A stretch of 64,000 nucleotides of DNA, from positions 97,587-161,586 of the forward strand of contig CAXBIQ010000008.1 of assembly GCA_963975935.1 (NCBI GenBank), read 5' to 3'. The notes beneath the pieces were generated by a model. It did no database searches and was not told the DNA's origin. It saw nothing but the letters and a program-made list of their open reading frames with translations. Positions 53,126-61,803 of this stretch are shown here, piece after piece (position 1 is the stretch's first letter; the number at the start of each line of letters is the position of its first letter). Made by a program: the position numbers and the translations under genes. Origin of the DNA: Planktosalinus sp963975935 (lineage in GTDB: Bacteria > Bacteroidota > Bacteroidia > Flavobacteriales > Flavobacteriaceae).

Positions 53126-53813
53126 TTTTCAGAAATATAATTCCAAATGGAATGTTTTTTTGAACAAAATAGTATTTATCAACCCCCTTAAAAGTAATTA
53201 ACATTTTGTAAATCGATATAATAAGTGTTATTTTATTAATAAAAAAATCCAAGTTTTCTTATCTTAGTGTAATAAACTTTGCATATTATTTTAATGTAAC
53301 TCATGAAAAATAGACTTCGTTCTTCATTTTTAATGTTACTTAAGATCACAAACAACCTTCTTATATTCTTGTAAACAAAATCCAGTGGTACAATTAAAAT
53401 TACATTATACAATATACAGTACCTTTTTCACAGAAGTCCCTTAAAAAGCAGTAACTAAAGTGTTTATTACCTGAAGTTGAGGCTGGCTTTATAATACAAA
53501 CAGATATTTGGACTTTAGAATGTTTGCTGTTTTAGATTTTTACCGACGCGCAACTTTTTAGTTCTAGAAGAGATGATTAACTTAAAATCAAGTTCTCGCA
53601 AACCGTAAAATCAACCCTTTAGAAATTCCATTTAAAACTATACCTGGACCCAAAAGTAAATAGCTGTCAAATCTTTAGATAGGATTGCCAAAAACGCTAC
53701 AAAATTGTTAATGAGATGATTCTTGATTTAAACAAAAAATCTACTATATTTACAAGAGTAAGTGCATATTTACTGCATGTGAAAAAGAATGAAACTGGTA
53801 AACGAATAGTTAA
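53126..53813. other. 688-base gap with decayed lipoprotein gene
   Basis: An ATG at 53303 opens MKNRLRSSFLMLLK, then the frame is lost. A +1 shift restores a lipoprotein-like text (TTFLYSCKQNPVV with a lipobox Cys) that stops at 53444. This is the start of a broken lipoprotein gene. The remaining DNA up to the adaptor gene is AT-rich with stops in all frames. Confidence 0.4.
53303..53444 (+). pseudogene. frameshifted lipoprotein gene remnant
   Basis: See the surrounding gap: signal-peptide start MKNRLRSSFLML, a frameshift near codon 15, then TTFLYSCKQNP with a lipobox, and an early stop. The lipobox text (LYSCK) is like that of the TlpA-like lipoprotein at 46796, so it may be a decayed copy of a related gene. 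Confidence 0.4.
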
Positions 53814-54914
53814 ATGAAATCTAATAAACATTCAAATATTTTTTTTATAATTCTTTTTATCCATTCCGTTTTTATATCATGTCAAAACAAATCTTCTCAA
53901 CCTGAAGAAGCACTCTCACTAATTACACAAAAGTCAGTCGGAGTAGCCGTAAATACAACCTTGGTTACCCCTCAGCAATTTAACACACAAATCACCGCAA
54001 ACGGCATTGTAGAAGCCACAAACCGTAGTGAGCTACGCTTTAAAACCAATGAGCAACTCGATAGAGTTTTTGTAACTAACGGGCAGCGGGTCAATAATGG
54101 CAACTTACTTGCCAAACTCGACAACCAATTGCTTAAAAACCAAATGGAAAATGCACAGATAGCCCTTAACAATGCAAACCAAAAACTGCTGGAAGAAAAA
54201 ATTAAATTTGACTATGGCAAAACACCCTTAGACAGCATCCCTGAAAATATTCAAAAAACACTCTTTCAACTCTCCGGCTATCAAGAGGCAAAAAATAGGT
54301 TGGACAATGCCATTATTCTCTATGAGCAAACACTGCTCAAAGCCCCCTTTTCAGGCACCGTTGCAAATCTGGTAGCCAAGGAAGGCAACTTTATCACAGG
54401 TGCTGAAGTATTTTGCACCTTGTACTCTCATGACAAACTCGAAGTAATATTTAACGTACTGGAAAGCGAATTGCCATTTATGGAAAAAAACCAAAACGTA
54501 AGCCTGCAACCCTTTGCCAACAAAGAAAAAGTATATACAGGCACTATCACAGAAATCAACCCTTTGGTAAGCAGGGAAGGGTTGGTGCGCATTAAAGCAA
54601 AAATCACAAACCCAGATATTACAATTTTTGACGGCATGAATGTGAGGGTATTTGTAAATAAACCTATAGATAATGTAACCGTAATCCCGAAAGAAGCACT
54701 CGTCCTGCGCTCCAACAGAGAAGTGGTCTTTACCGTTCAAAATAATTTGGCAAAATGGAACTATGTTACAATAGCTCAGGAAAACAATACCCATTATGCA
54801 ATTAGCGAGGGCGTAAAACCGGGAGACACCATCATTATTTCAAACAATATGAATTTGGCCCATGATGCAGACGTTATCGCAACATTTATTGAACCTACTT
54901 CAGAAAATAACTAA
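53814..54914 (+). CDS. RND efflux adaptor (membrane fusion protein), lipoprotein
   Basis: 366 residues. A lipoprotein signal (IFFIILFIHSVFISC) is followed by the HlyD/AcrA layout: barrel-sandwich half with NGIVEATNRSELRFK and VFVTNGQRVNNGNLLAKLDNQ, a helical hairpin (residues about 105-165), the second half-motif LKAPFSGTVANLVAKEGNF, a beta-barrel (EVIFNVLESELPFM, YTGTITEINPLVS) and a membrane-proximal part. It links the inner-membrane pump encoded 21 bases downstream to an outer-membrane channel not encoded here. Confidence 0.95.
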   Translation: MKSNKHSNIFFIILFIHSVFISCQNKSSQPEEALSLITQKSVGVAVNTTLVTPQQFNTQITANGIVEATNRSELRFKTNEQLDRVFVTNGQRVNNGNLLAKLDNQLLKNQMENAQIALNNANQKLLEEKIKFDYGKTPLDSIPENIQKTLFQLSGYQEAKNRLDNAIILYEQTLLKAPFSGTVANLVAKEGNFITGAEVFCTLYSHDKLEVIFNVLESELPFMEKNQNVSLQPFANKEKVYTGTITEINPLVSREGLVRIKAKITNPDITIFDGMNVRVFVNKPIDNVTVIPKEALVLRSNREVVFTVQNNLAKWNYVTIAQENNTHYAISEGVKPGDTIIISNNMNLAHDADVIATFIEPTSENN

Positions 54915-54935
54915 CGGGTATTTCAAGAGTCTTTT

Positions 54936-57900
54936 ATGGTAAAATTCTTATTAAATAGACCGGTTGCTGTTTTTATGACCACGCTTGCCATTTTACTCAT
55001 AGGCATTGCAGCAGTTGTAAAACTCCCCACAGCTTTGATGCCGGATATTGCCATCCCTGAAATTACCATTCAAGTCTCTTATCCAAACAATACAGCACGG
55101 GATATAGAAACCAATGTAGTGCGCCCACTTAGAAATCAATTGGTACAAGTTTCAAAACTCAAAGACATTCACACAGAAACCCGAGACGGCTTTGCTCTTT
55201 TAAAACTTTATTTTGACTATGGCACCAATACCGATTTTGCATTTATAGAAGCTAATGAAAAAATAGATGCAGCCATCAATTTTCTACCCAGGGATTTAGA
55301 GCGTCCCAGAGCCATAAAAGCAGCAACAACAGATATACCTGTAGTTACTTTAACCATCACAGAAAAAGGAGAAAGCAATGCGAGCTCTTTTCTTGAACTC
55401 AGTAATTTTACGCAAGCAGTACTCAAACGACGAATAGAGCAATTGCCAGATATAGCACTTGCAGACATTTCTGGGCTTACACAACCTGAAGTAGTTATTG
55501 AGCCTAATATGTTATTGTTACAAAGTCTAAGAATTAATACAACTACACTTGAACAAGCCGTCAAAGAAAATAATTTTGAACTTGGCAACCTCATTGTCCA
55601 AAATGGTATATATCAATACAACCTCAAGTTTTTGAACCCACTCAGAACCATAGATGACCTTAAAACCATACCCATAAACATCGAAGGAAAACTTTTTGAA
55701 CTCCAAGACCTTGCAAATGTATCACTTCAACCACAATTGGAAAGGGGACAGGTTTTTCACAATGGTCAAAGAACCATACTCATTCAAATTATAAAACAAA
55801 GCGAAACCAAAGTAGCTGATTTAAAAGACAATTTAAATACCCTCTTAATCTCATTTAAAGAAGATTATCCACAACTGGAAATAGCTGTTCATAAGGATCA
55901 AACAAAATTGCTGGAAATATCACTCTCAAATTTACAATCAAGTTTGCTGGCAGGGAGTGCATTGGCAATTTTGATTATGTTTTTCTTTATAAAAGATATT
56001 AAAGCACCTTTAATTATTGCCATAAGCATACCCACATCGCTCATTGTAAGCTTTTTGTTTATGTTCCTCTTTGGAATGTCCATCAATATTATTTCTTTAT
56101 CCGGTCTCATCCTTGGAGTGGGTATGATGATTGACAACGCCATTATTATTATTGATAATATTACCCAAAAGTTAGAAACCGGCGCAACTTTTTTTGATGC
56201 CTGTGCTTCAGGGACCAATGAAATGATCGCTCCGCTTATCACGTCAGTATTGACCACGTGTATGATATTTTTGCCTTTGGTTTTTTTAAGTGGAATTACA
56301 GGAGCATTATTTTATGATCAAGCCTTGGCAGTTTCTATTGGTTTAGGGTCTTCATTATTGGTTTCCATGCTTTTGATACCGGTAATTTTTTTACAATTAC
56401 GAAAAAAAGATATAAGCAAAAGGTTTCAACTTTCCTTTAAAACCCAAAACATGGAGCAATGGTATAAATCGGGTTTTTATTATTTTTCGAAAAGAAAATT
56501 TATTGTTTGGGGAATAGCTCTGGGATTTTTTGTGATTGGCATAGTACTTTTAAATATCCTGCCCTATTCTAAATTGCCCGACTTTAAAGAAACAGAAACC
56601 ATTCTGAAAATTGATTGGAATGAAAATATAAATGTTTCTGAAAACAGTAACAGAATTATAAATCTGTTTAATGAAATAGAGAATTCGAGCTTGCATACAT
56701 ATATTTCGGAAACAGGCGAACAAGATTTTTTATTGCAAAAAGAACAAGTGCAAACCTTTTCTGAAGCAATTGTATATATAGAAGTAAAAAGCACTTCGGA
56801 TTTAGAAAAAATAAAAAAATCAATCACAGAGAAGTTAGTTAGTTATCCAACAGCGGTATTTAGTTTCAACCCTCCCAAAACAATATTTGATTTCCTTTTT
56901 GGATCAAACCAAGCCGAACTTACCGCACAGGTTTTCTCAAGAAAATCACTTCAAGCTCCCCCAGAAAACAGATTGCACGAAATTCAAGAAAATTTACACT
57001 CTATCTTTTCACCTATTGTATTAAATAAAACCAGCTCAATAGTCATACAACAAGAGAAATTGGCTTTATACAACATCGATTATTTTACACTTGTAGCAGA
57101 ATTAAAAGCCACTTTTGACCAAAATTTTATTGACAACCTAAAAGCTTCTGAACGCTTTATCCCAATTAAAATTAATTATGAGCAGACACGATTAGAAGAA
57201 AAACTCAATTCGCTTTTTATTACAAATAACGAGGGAAATACCATTGCTATAAATAACTTAATTACCATTCAACCCACATCAAATTATAAAACAATTTATG
57301 CAGACAAAACCGGAGAGTTTCTAAAATTTGATGCAGAAAGTGACTCTTATTCAGCTATTGAAATAATTAACAGGACACAAGAAAATTTCAAAAATAATCC
57401 GGATTATGGAGTCCGTTTTACTGGTAGCTGGTTTGAATTTGAAAATTTAGGAAAGGAATTGATTTTTGTGCTTATTATTGCAATTTTACTCCTGTATTTT
57501 ATTATGGCAGCACAGTTTGAATCATTAAAACAGCCTCTAATAATTCTTATGGAATTGCCCATTGGTCTTGGAGGTGCTTTATCGCTACTATGGCTATTTG
57601 GTGGCACAATAAATGTAATGTCCTTTATTGGTTTAGTGGTCATGAGTGGTATAATTATTAATGATAGTATTATAAAAATCCATACAATAAACTTACTTAG
57701 AAAAGAAGGCTATAATGCAAAAGATGCTGTCTTAAAAGGAGGTGAATTAAGGTTGAAACCAATTGTGATGACATCGCTTACAACCATACTAGCATTAACA
57801 CCTTTTCTTTTTATTTCCGGGCTGGGTGCAGATTTACAAAAACCATTGGCTTTAGTGGTCATTGGAGGTCTCTCATTAGGCACATTTATAAGTTTATACT

Positions 57901-57983
57901 TCCTCCCACTCATTTACCTATTATTGGATACCAAAAGGTCACTTTTACATTTAAAAAAAGAGAATGAGTATAAAAGCGAATGA
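54936..57983 (+). CDS. RND-family efflux transporter, permease subunit 2
   Basis: The 1015-residue pump forms an operon with the adaptor. It has an N-terminal helix (VAVFMTTLAILLIGIAAVV) and porter domains with the LPTALMPDIAIPEITIQV start. Helix 4 carries Asp in GVGMMIDNAIIIIDN; a second repeat has MAAQFESLKQPLIILMELP and GLVVMSGIIINDSIIK. The sequence matches general AcrB/MdtB-type multidrug pumps rather than metal pumps. The outer-membrane component must come from elsewhere. Together with the divergent pump at 47912 it encloses the small-peptide genes. Confidence 0.95.
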   Translation: MVKFLLNRPVAVFMTTLAILLIGIAAVVKLPTALMPDIAIPEITIQVSYPNNTARDIETNVVRPLRNQLVQVSKLKDIHTETRDGFALLKLYFDYGTNTDFAFIEANEKIDAAINFLPRDLERPRAIKAATTDIPVVTLTITEKGESNASSFLELSNFTQAVLKRRIEQLPDIALADISGLTQPEVVIEPNMLLLQSLRINTTTLEQAVKENNFELGNLIVQNGIYQYNLKFLNPLRTIDDLKTIPINIEGKLFELQDLANVSLQPQLERGQVFHNGQRTILIQIIKQSETKVADLKDNLNTLLISFKEDYPQLEIAVHKDQTKLLEISLSNLQSSLLAGSALAILIMFFFIKDIKAPLIIAISIPTSLIVSFLFMFLFGMSINIISLSGLILGVGMMIDNAIIIIDNITQKLETGATFFDACASGTNEMIAPLITSVLTTCMIFLPLVFLSGITGALFYDQALAVSIGLGSSLLVSMLLIPVIFLQLRKKDISKRFQLSFKTQNMEQWYKSGFYYFSKRKFIVWGIALGFFVIGIVLLNILPYSKLPDFKETETILKIDWNENINVSENSNRIINLFNEIENSSLHTYISETGEQDFLLQKEQVQTFSEAIVYIEVKSTSDLEKIKKSITEKLVSYPTAVFSFNPPKTIFDFLFGSNQAELTAQVFSRKSLQAPPENRLHEIQENLHSIFSPIVLNKTSSIVIQQEKLALYNIDYFTLVAELKATFDQNFIDNLKASERFIPIKINYEQTRLEEKLNSLFITNNEGNTIAINNLITIQPTSNYKTIYADKTGEFLKFDAESDSYSAIEIINRTQENFKNNPDYGVRFTGSWFEFENLGKELIFVLIIAILLLYFIMAAQFESLKQPLIILMELPIGLGGALSLLWLFGGTINVMSFIGLVVMSGIIINDSIIKIHTINLLRKEGYNAKDAVLKGGELRLKPIVMTSLTTILALTPFLFISGLGADLQKPLALVVIGGLSLGTFISLYFLPLIYLLLDTKRSLLHLKKENEYKSE

Positions 57984-58655
57984 CTGTAAAAAAGGTGTAA
58001 TTTTTTGAATCAACTATTCATATTTCTATGTTGATGAATGATTTAAGTGATATAATAGAGTTTAGAAGAAGGATTAAAACATTCATTATTAGGTATTAAT
58101 AAGTTAATAAGGAAGAAAGATACGAGTCAGATTTGATAATTAGGCTTAAAGGAAAATATCTTCTATGAGAATTCCATTAAAAATATCTTCAAAAAAAGAT
58201 TTTTGGTTTTAATGATTATTTCTAACCCAAAAAAAAAGGGAAGGCTATATTTTGAGTATCACATTCGACTAGATAATGAACATATTGTAGGTAAATAGGA
58301 TAATTTTCAAGCTAGTTTAATAAATGACTCACAAAAGTACAGAACAGGAGCAACGCTATTTTTGGAGTTACCATCTAAAAACCACAAATCAGTGGGGTAT
58401 TTTGTGTCTGGTTATTATGGATGCGAATACAATATTCATTATGATGGTTAAAGGAGGGGTTATCTTAGGCCTTGATAAATTTTTTATGCCAAAATTACTT
58501 TAACTTATCCTGATATTAGTTATGAACAATATTTAAATGAAATTTTGTTAACTTTACCAATTCATCTTGTATTCAAAATACCCCGGAGTAATAAAAAATC
58601 ATATTTGTATTAGCTACTGTCTGTAATAAAAAAAAATCAACAAAACAAAAAATTT
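57984..58655. other. 672-base gap with a decayed gene
   Basis: AT-rich sequence containing the interrupted frame annotated at 58212-58451. A near-consensus -7 box CATATTTG (58601-58608) lies before the operon that begins at 58656. No terminator is seen after the RND gene. Confidence 0.45.
58212..58451 (+). pseudogene. interrupted reading frame of unknown family
   Basis: ATG MIISNPKKKGRLYFEYHIRL with an in-frame TAG at 58296-58298. The text then continues as coherent protein (NDSQKYRTGATLFLEL, HKSVGYFVSGYYG) to TAA at 58449. A single nonsense codon in otherwise protein-like sequence points to recent inactivation or a programmed read-through; decay is more likely. Family unknown. Confidence 0.45.
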
Positions 58656-58916
58656 ATGAATCGAAATATTTCTCTAACAATAGAAAATTTAACCGATGAA
58701 GAAATCTTAAAAGAGTTTACTAAGAGATTTGAATGTGATGGGGCTGTTCTACTATATATGGAAAATAATGTAGAATATGGCTTTGGTCGTTGGCAAAGTA
58801 AAAGTGGGCAAATTTGGGTGAAGCAGTTATTTAAGGCAATTAAATCAACACCAATACCGTGTCTTCAAGTTAAAAAGAGACATAAAGTACAAAAAATCAA
58901 GGATTTAATACATTAA
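58656..58916 (+). CDS. small unknown protein, first gene of the nucleotide operon
   Basis: 86 residues with no signal peptide: ISLTIENLTDEEILKEFTKRF, CDGAVLLYMEN, YGFGRWQSKSGQIWVKQLF, then a basic C-terminus KVQKIKDLIH. It is a compact alpha/beta protein with a glycine/aromatic motif (YGFGRWQ). I do not recognise it. It starts 10 bases before the next gene of an operon that encodes nucleoside-handling enzymes, so a regulator or sensor role is possible. Confidence 0.65.
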   Translation: MNRNISLTIENLTDEEILKEFTKRFECDGAVLLYMENNVEYGFGRWQSKSGQIWVKQLFKAIKSTPIPCLQVKKRHKVQKIKDLIH

Positions 58917-58926
58917 AATAAATTAT

Positions 58927-59265
58927 ATGAAAGGAGGAGGAAATAGGTCAATGGGGTATACCCGTGATTTAGCAAGTGCATCAGAAAATATTAGTTCTGG
59001 GGACGACTGTGATATTGATATTAAAACCCATCTTAAAAGTGTACAATCATCGATAGCAAAATATTCTATTGGAGACGTTCTAATAGTACAATTAGATGAT
59101 TTAAAACGAATTATTGCTATTGGTAACCACGGACTATGTGGAATAATTTCTCCTATTAATGTAGTTCAATTGAAAAATTGTATTACCAAAGGCAAAGAAT
59201 ATATAGCTGTTGTTACTGACATTGGAGCTACTCATTGTGAGGTGCGAGTTAAGCTCAAATTATGA
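58927..59265 (+). CDS. small unknown protein, beta-rich, HIRAN-like pattern
   Basis: 112 residues. A glycine-rich start (MKGGGNRSMGYTRDL) leads to a beta-strand domain: KYSIGDVLIVQLDD, RIIAIGNHGLCGIISP, CITKGKEYIAVVTDIGA, CEVRVKLKL. The spacing of the 'GD.L.v', 'G.cG.I' and 'kG..Y.a.V' segments recalls HIRAN-type beta barrels that bind nucleic acid, but this is weak pattern matching. Its last codon overlaps the next gene by 4 bases (ATGA), showing tight coupling to the kinase-transferase. Confidence 0.6.
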   Translation: MKGGGNRSMGYTRDLASASENISSGDDCDIDIKTHLKSVQSSIAKYSIGDVLIVQLDDLKRIIAIGNHGLCGIISPINVVQLKNCITKGKEYIAVVTDIGATHCEVRVKLKL

Positions 59266-60455
59266 AGGCATTAAATATCATTGGTGGAACCTATGTCGAA
59301 AATTGTTATGAACCACAATATAATAATTTATTTGGTTCTGGTTTTCGGGGCGCACAGGCTTTGGCAGAAAAGAGCTTTAATATAAATTTCTATAGTTGCA
59401 TTGGTTCAAATTGGTTAGAAACAGCACAATACAATTCCGAAGTCCTTGGTATTAATAGTAAATTTCTATTAATTGAAAGATCAGTAGAATGGGATTATTA
59501 TCATCCTTTATCTCCCCCCGTTGCAATAAATCTTCCCAGTAAAATTTATGATATTCCACGAATCAAGGGTGAAAATTTCCTGTACTATGGAATGATAGAG
59601 GCGCAAACTAAAATTGAAGGAAATTACGTCGTTTATGACCCTCAGAACCATAAAAGTTTTAAAGAAACTAGGTCAACTGCTAAGCATCTCGCCTTAATTC
59701 TCAATAAAAAGGAGGCTCTTCTTTTTAGCGATAGTGATCAAACAAATCTTGAGGGTATCGGTAAAAGTCTTCTTAGTACAGAAAATGCAGAAGTTGTTGT
59801 GATTAAAAATGGTTCACAAGGCGCATTAGTTTTTCACAAATCTGAAGTTACAAATATACCCGTTTTTGAAACAGAGAAAGTTTGGCCGATTGGTACTGGA
59901 GATATATTTTCAGCCGTATTTGCTTGGAAATGGATAATTGAAAAATGCTCACCTCACCAATCAGCTTTTGAAGCTTCGAAGCACGTTGCTCATTATTGTC
60001 AAACAAGGACTTTGCCCCTAAACCTTGGCACAGCTGTATATCAAGAAATTACCAATCCAAGTATAGGAAATAAAATTTACTTAGCAGGACCTTTTTTTTC
60101 TATAGGTGAAAGATATCTTATTAATGAATTCAGAAATTCTTTAATGGATTTTGGGAATAGAGTTTTTTCCCCTTATCACGATGCAGGTATTCTTATGGAT
60201 GATTACACAAACGAACAAGCAAAACAAATTGCCGAAATAGATCTGAAACAAATCGAAGATTGTAATGTGGTATTGGCTGTAGCTACAGGGAAAGATTTAG
60301 GAACTTCCGTGGAAATAGGTTATGCTCTCTCATTAGGAAAAAAAGTTATTGTGTTTGCAGAAAATTTAAATAGAAATGATTTGCCTATGTTAATTGGCAC
60401 GGGGTGTGAAGTGATAGAGGATTTTTCGACGGCTGTATATAAGGCATCGTGGTGA
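59262..60455 (+). CDS. PfkB-family kinase fused to nucleoside 2-deoxyribosyltransferase
   Basis: 397 residues, two enzymes in one chain. Residues 1 to about 262 are a PfkB/ribokinase-type domain: IIGGTYVENC at the N-terminus, GSGFRGAQALAEKS, VVIKNGSQGALVF and the catalytic loop PIGTGDIFSA with Asp near 213. Residues about 270-397 are a nucleoside 2-deoxyribosyltransferase: IYLAGPFFSIGE, CNVVLAVATGKDLGTSVEIGYALS with the nucleophile-position Glu near 351, and KVIVFAEN. Family enzymes phosphorylate a sugar or nucleoside and swap bases on deoxyribose. It is translationally coupled on both sides and acts, by inference, with the PurA-like enzyme on the same nucleotide. Confidence 0.85.
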   Translation: MKALNIIGGTYVENCYEPQYNNLFGSGFRGAQALAEKSFNINFYSCIGSNWLETAQYNSEVLGINSKFLLIERSVEWDYYHPLSPPVAINLPSKIYDIPRIKGENFLYYGMIEAQTKIEGNYVVYDPQNHKSFKETRSTAKHLALILNKKEALLFSDSDQTNLEGIGKSLLSTENAEVVVIKNGSQGALVFHKSEVTNIPVFETEKVWPIGTGDIFSAVFAWKWIIEKCSPHQSAFEASKHVAHYCQTRTLPLNLGTAVYQEITNPSIGNKIYLAGPFFSIGERYLINEFRNSLMDFGNRVFSPYHDAGILMDDYTNEQAKQIAEIDLKQIEDCNVVLAVATGKDLGTSVEIGYALSLGKKVIVFAENLNRNDLPMLIGTGCEVIEDFSTAVYKASW

Positions 60456-61636
60456 AGAAAAAGGCTATAATTGTTATTGGTTTGGGTTATGGTGATGAAG
60501 GGAAAGGTCTCGCTACGGATTTTTTATGTCTTAAAAATCAAAATTCATTAGTTATAAGATTCAACGGGGGTCACCAAGCTGGACACTCTGTTGTAACAAA
60601 AGATAAAAAGAAACACATCTTTTCAAATTTAGGCTCTGGTAGCTTAAGAAATATCCCTACGTTTTGGAGCTCTTATTGTACCTTTTCTCCTCCATTTTTT
60701 TTAGAAGAAATATCTTTACTTGATTTCAAAACAAAGTTTTATATCGATTATAATTGCCCAATAACTACTCACTACGATATATTATACAACCGTGCATCTG
60801 AATTATCACGTGGTAAAAACAGGAAAGGAAGTTGCGGTGTTGGCTTTGGTGCAACAATTGAACGTGAAAGAAAGGGTGAAATCTCATTTCTTTTCAACGA
60901 CTTATTATGTAAGGATGAAGCTTTGAAAAAAATAAAACAAACTAAAGAATATTATAAACCTTTAATAAACATCGAAACTAAATACAATTTTAATTCATTT
61001 AATCACTCAGATGAAGATGAGATTTTTTTTGAAAGTATTCAAAAACTACAAGAATTAATTAACTCTGGAAAAGTAATTCCAATAAACGAAAAAAAGTTAT
61101 TCACCAATATGGACTGGCAAGTGTTGATTTTTGAAGGAGCACAAGGAGTTTTACTTGACGAAAATTTTGGCGAATATCCTCATATTACTAAAAGTAATAC
61201 CACGTCAAAAAATGCATTAGAACTTATCTGTCGGCAAGGTTTAGATATAGATATTAGTATTTTATATGTAACAAGAGCATATCAAACTAGGCACGGTGCT
61301 GGACCGTTCCCTAAACAACACCCTAGATTTTCCCTTATAAATAATGAGGAAGAATCAAATAAACAAAATGAATATCAAGGCAAATTCAAAATAAATTTTT
61401 TAGATATAAATCAACTTAATGATTCTATTAATTTTGATAGCTTATTTTCATCAAAATATAAAAAAGAGCTATTAATAACTTGTCTAGACCAATTTAATGA
61501 TTGTGAAATAGATCTATATATTAATAATAAATTGACCAAGAGACATTACTCTAAAATTTCAGAGGAGCTTAATACAAATTTCACAAATGTATATTATAGT
61601 TTTAATAGCTGTGCTGAGTATTTGATAAAGAATTGA
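60452..61636 (+). CDS. adenylosuccinate synthetase-like protein (PurA/PurZ-like)
   Basis: 395 residues, GTP/ATP-dependent ligase fold. Conserved parts are IGLGYGDEGKGLATDFL (catalytic Asp near residue 15), NGGHQAGHSVV (catalytic His near 45), FEGAQGVLLDENFGEYPHI, TKSNTTSKNA, YVTRAYQTRHGAGPFPKQ and a late LITCLDQFND. Canonical PurA has QWGDEGKGK and NAGH; the differing QAGH and the TRHGAGP segment resemble archaeal/phage PurZ-type relatives that ligate aspartate to (d)GMP or IMP. So this is a specialised paralogue rather than the housekeeping enzyme. The frame begins with two GTG codons (60449, 60452) overlapping the upstream stop; I chose the second. Confidence 0.85.
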   Translation: MKKKAIIVIGLGYGDEGKGLATDFLCLKNQNSLVIRFNGGHQAGHSVVTKDKKKHIFSNLGSGSLRNIPTFWSSYCTFSPPFFLEEISLLDFKTKFYIDYNCPITTHYDILYNRASELSRGKNRKGSCGVGFGATIERERKGEISFLFNDLLCKDEALKKIKQTKEYYKPLINIETKYNFNSFNHSDEDEIFFESIQKLQELINSGKVIPINEKKLFTNMDWQVLIFEGAQGVLLDENFGEYPHITKSNTTSKNALELICRQGLDIDISILYVTRAYQTRHGAGPFPKQHPRFSLINNEEESNKQNEYQGKFKINFLDINQLNDSINFDSLFSSKYKKELLITCLDQFNDCEIDLYINNKLTKRHYSKISEELNTNFTNVYYSFNSCAEYLIKN

Positions 61637-61803
61637 TTTTTCTAATAATTAAAAGATATTTAATTACTCTATATAATATAGTAATGAAATAATGATGACA
61701 TAGATACTATTGGTATTTCTTATAGAATATAAAGGAGCGTGGGATTATGTTCGAGCTTTATACATTGCTGGGAGCAACAAAGAATTCAAGTCCTCGAAAC
61801 AAG

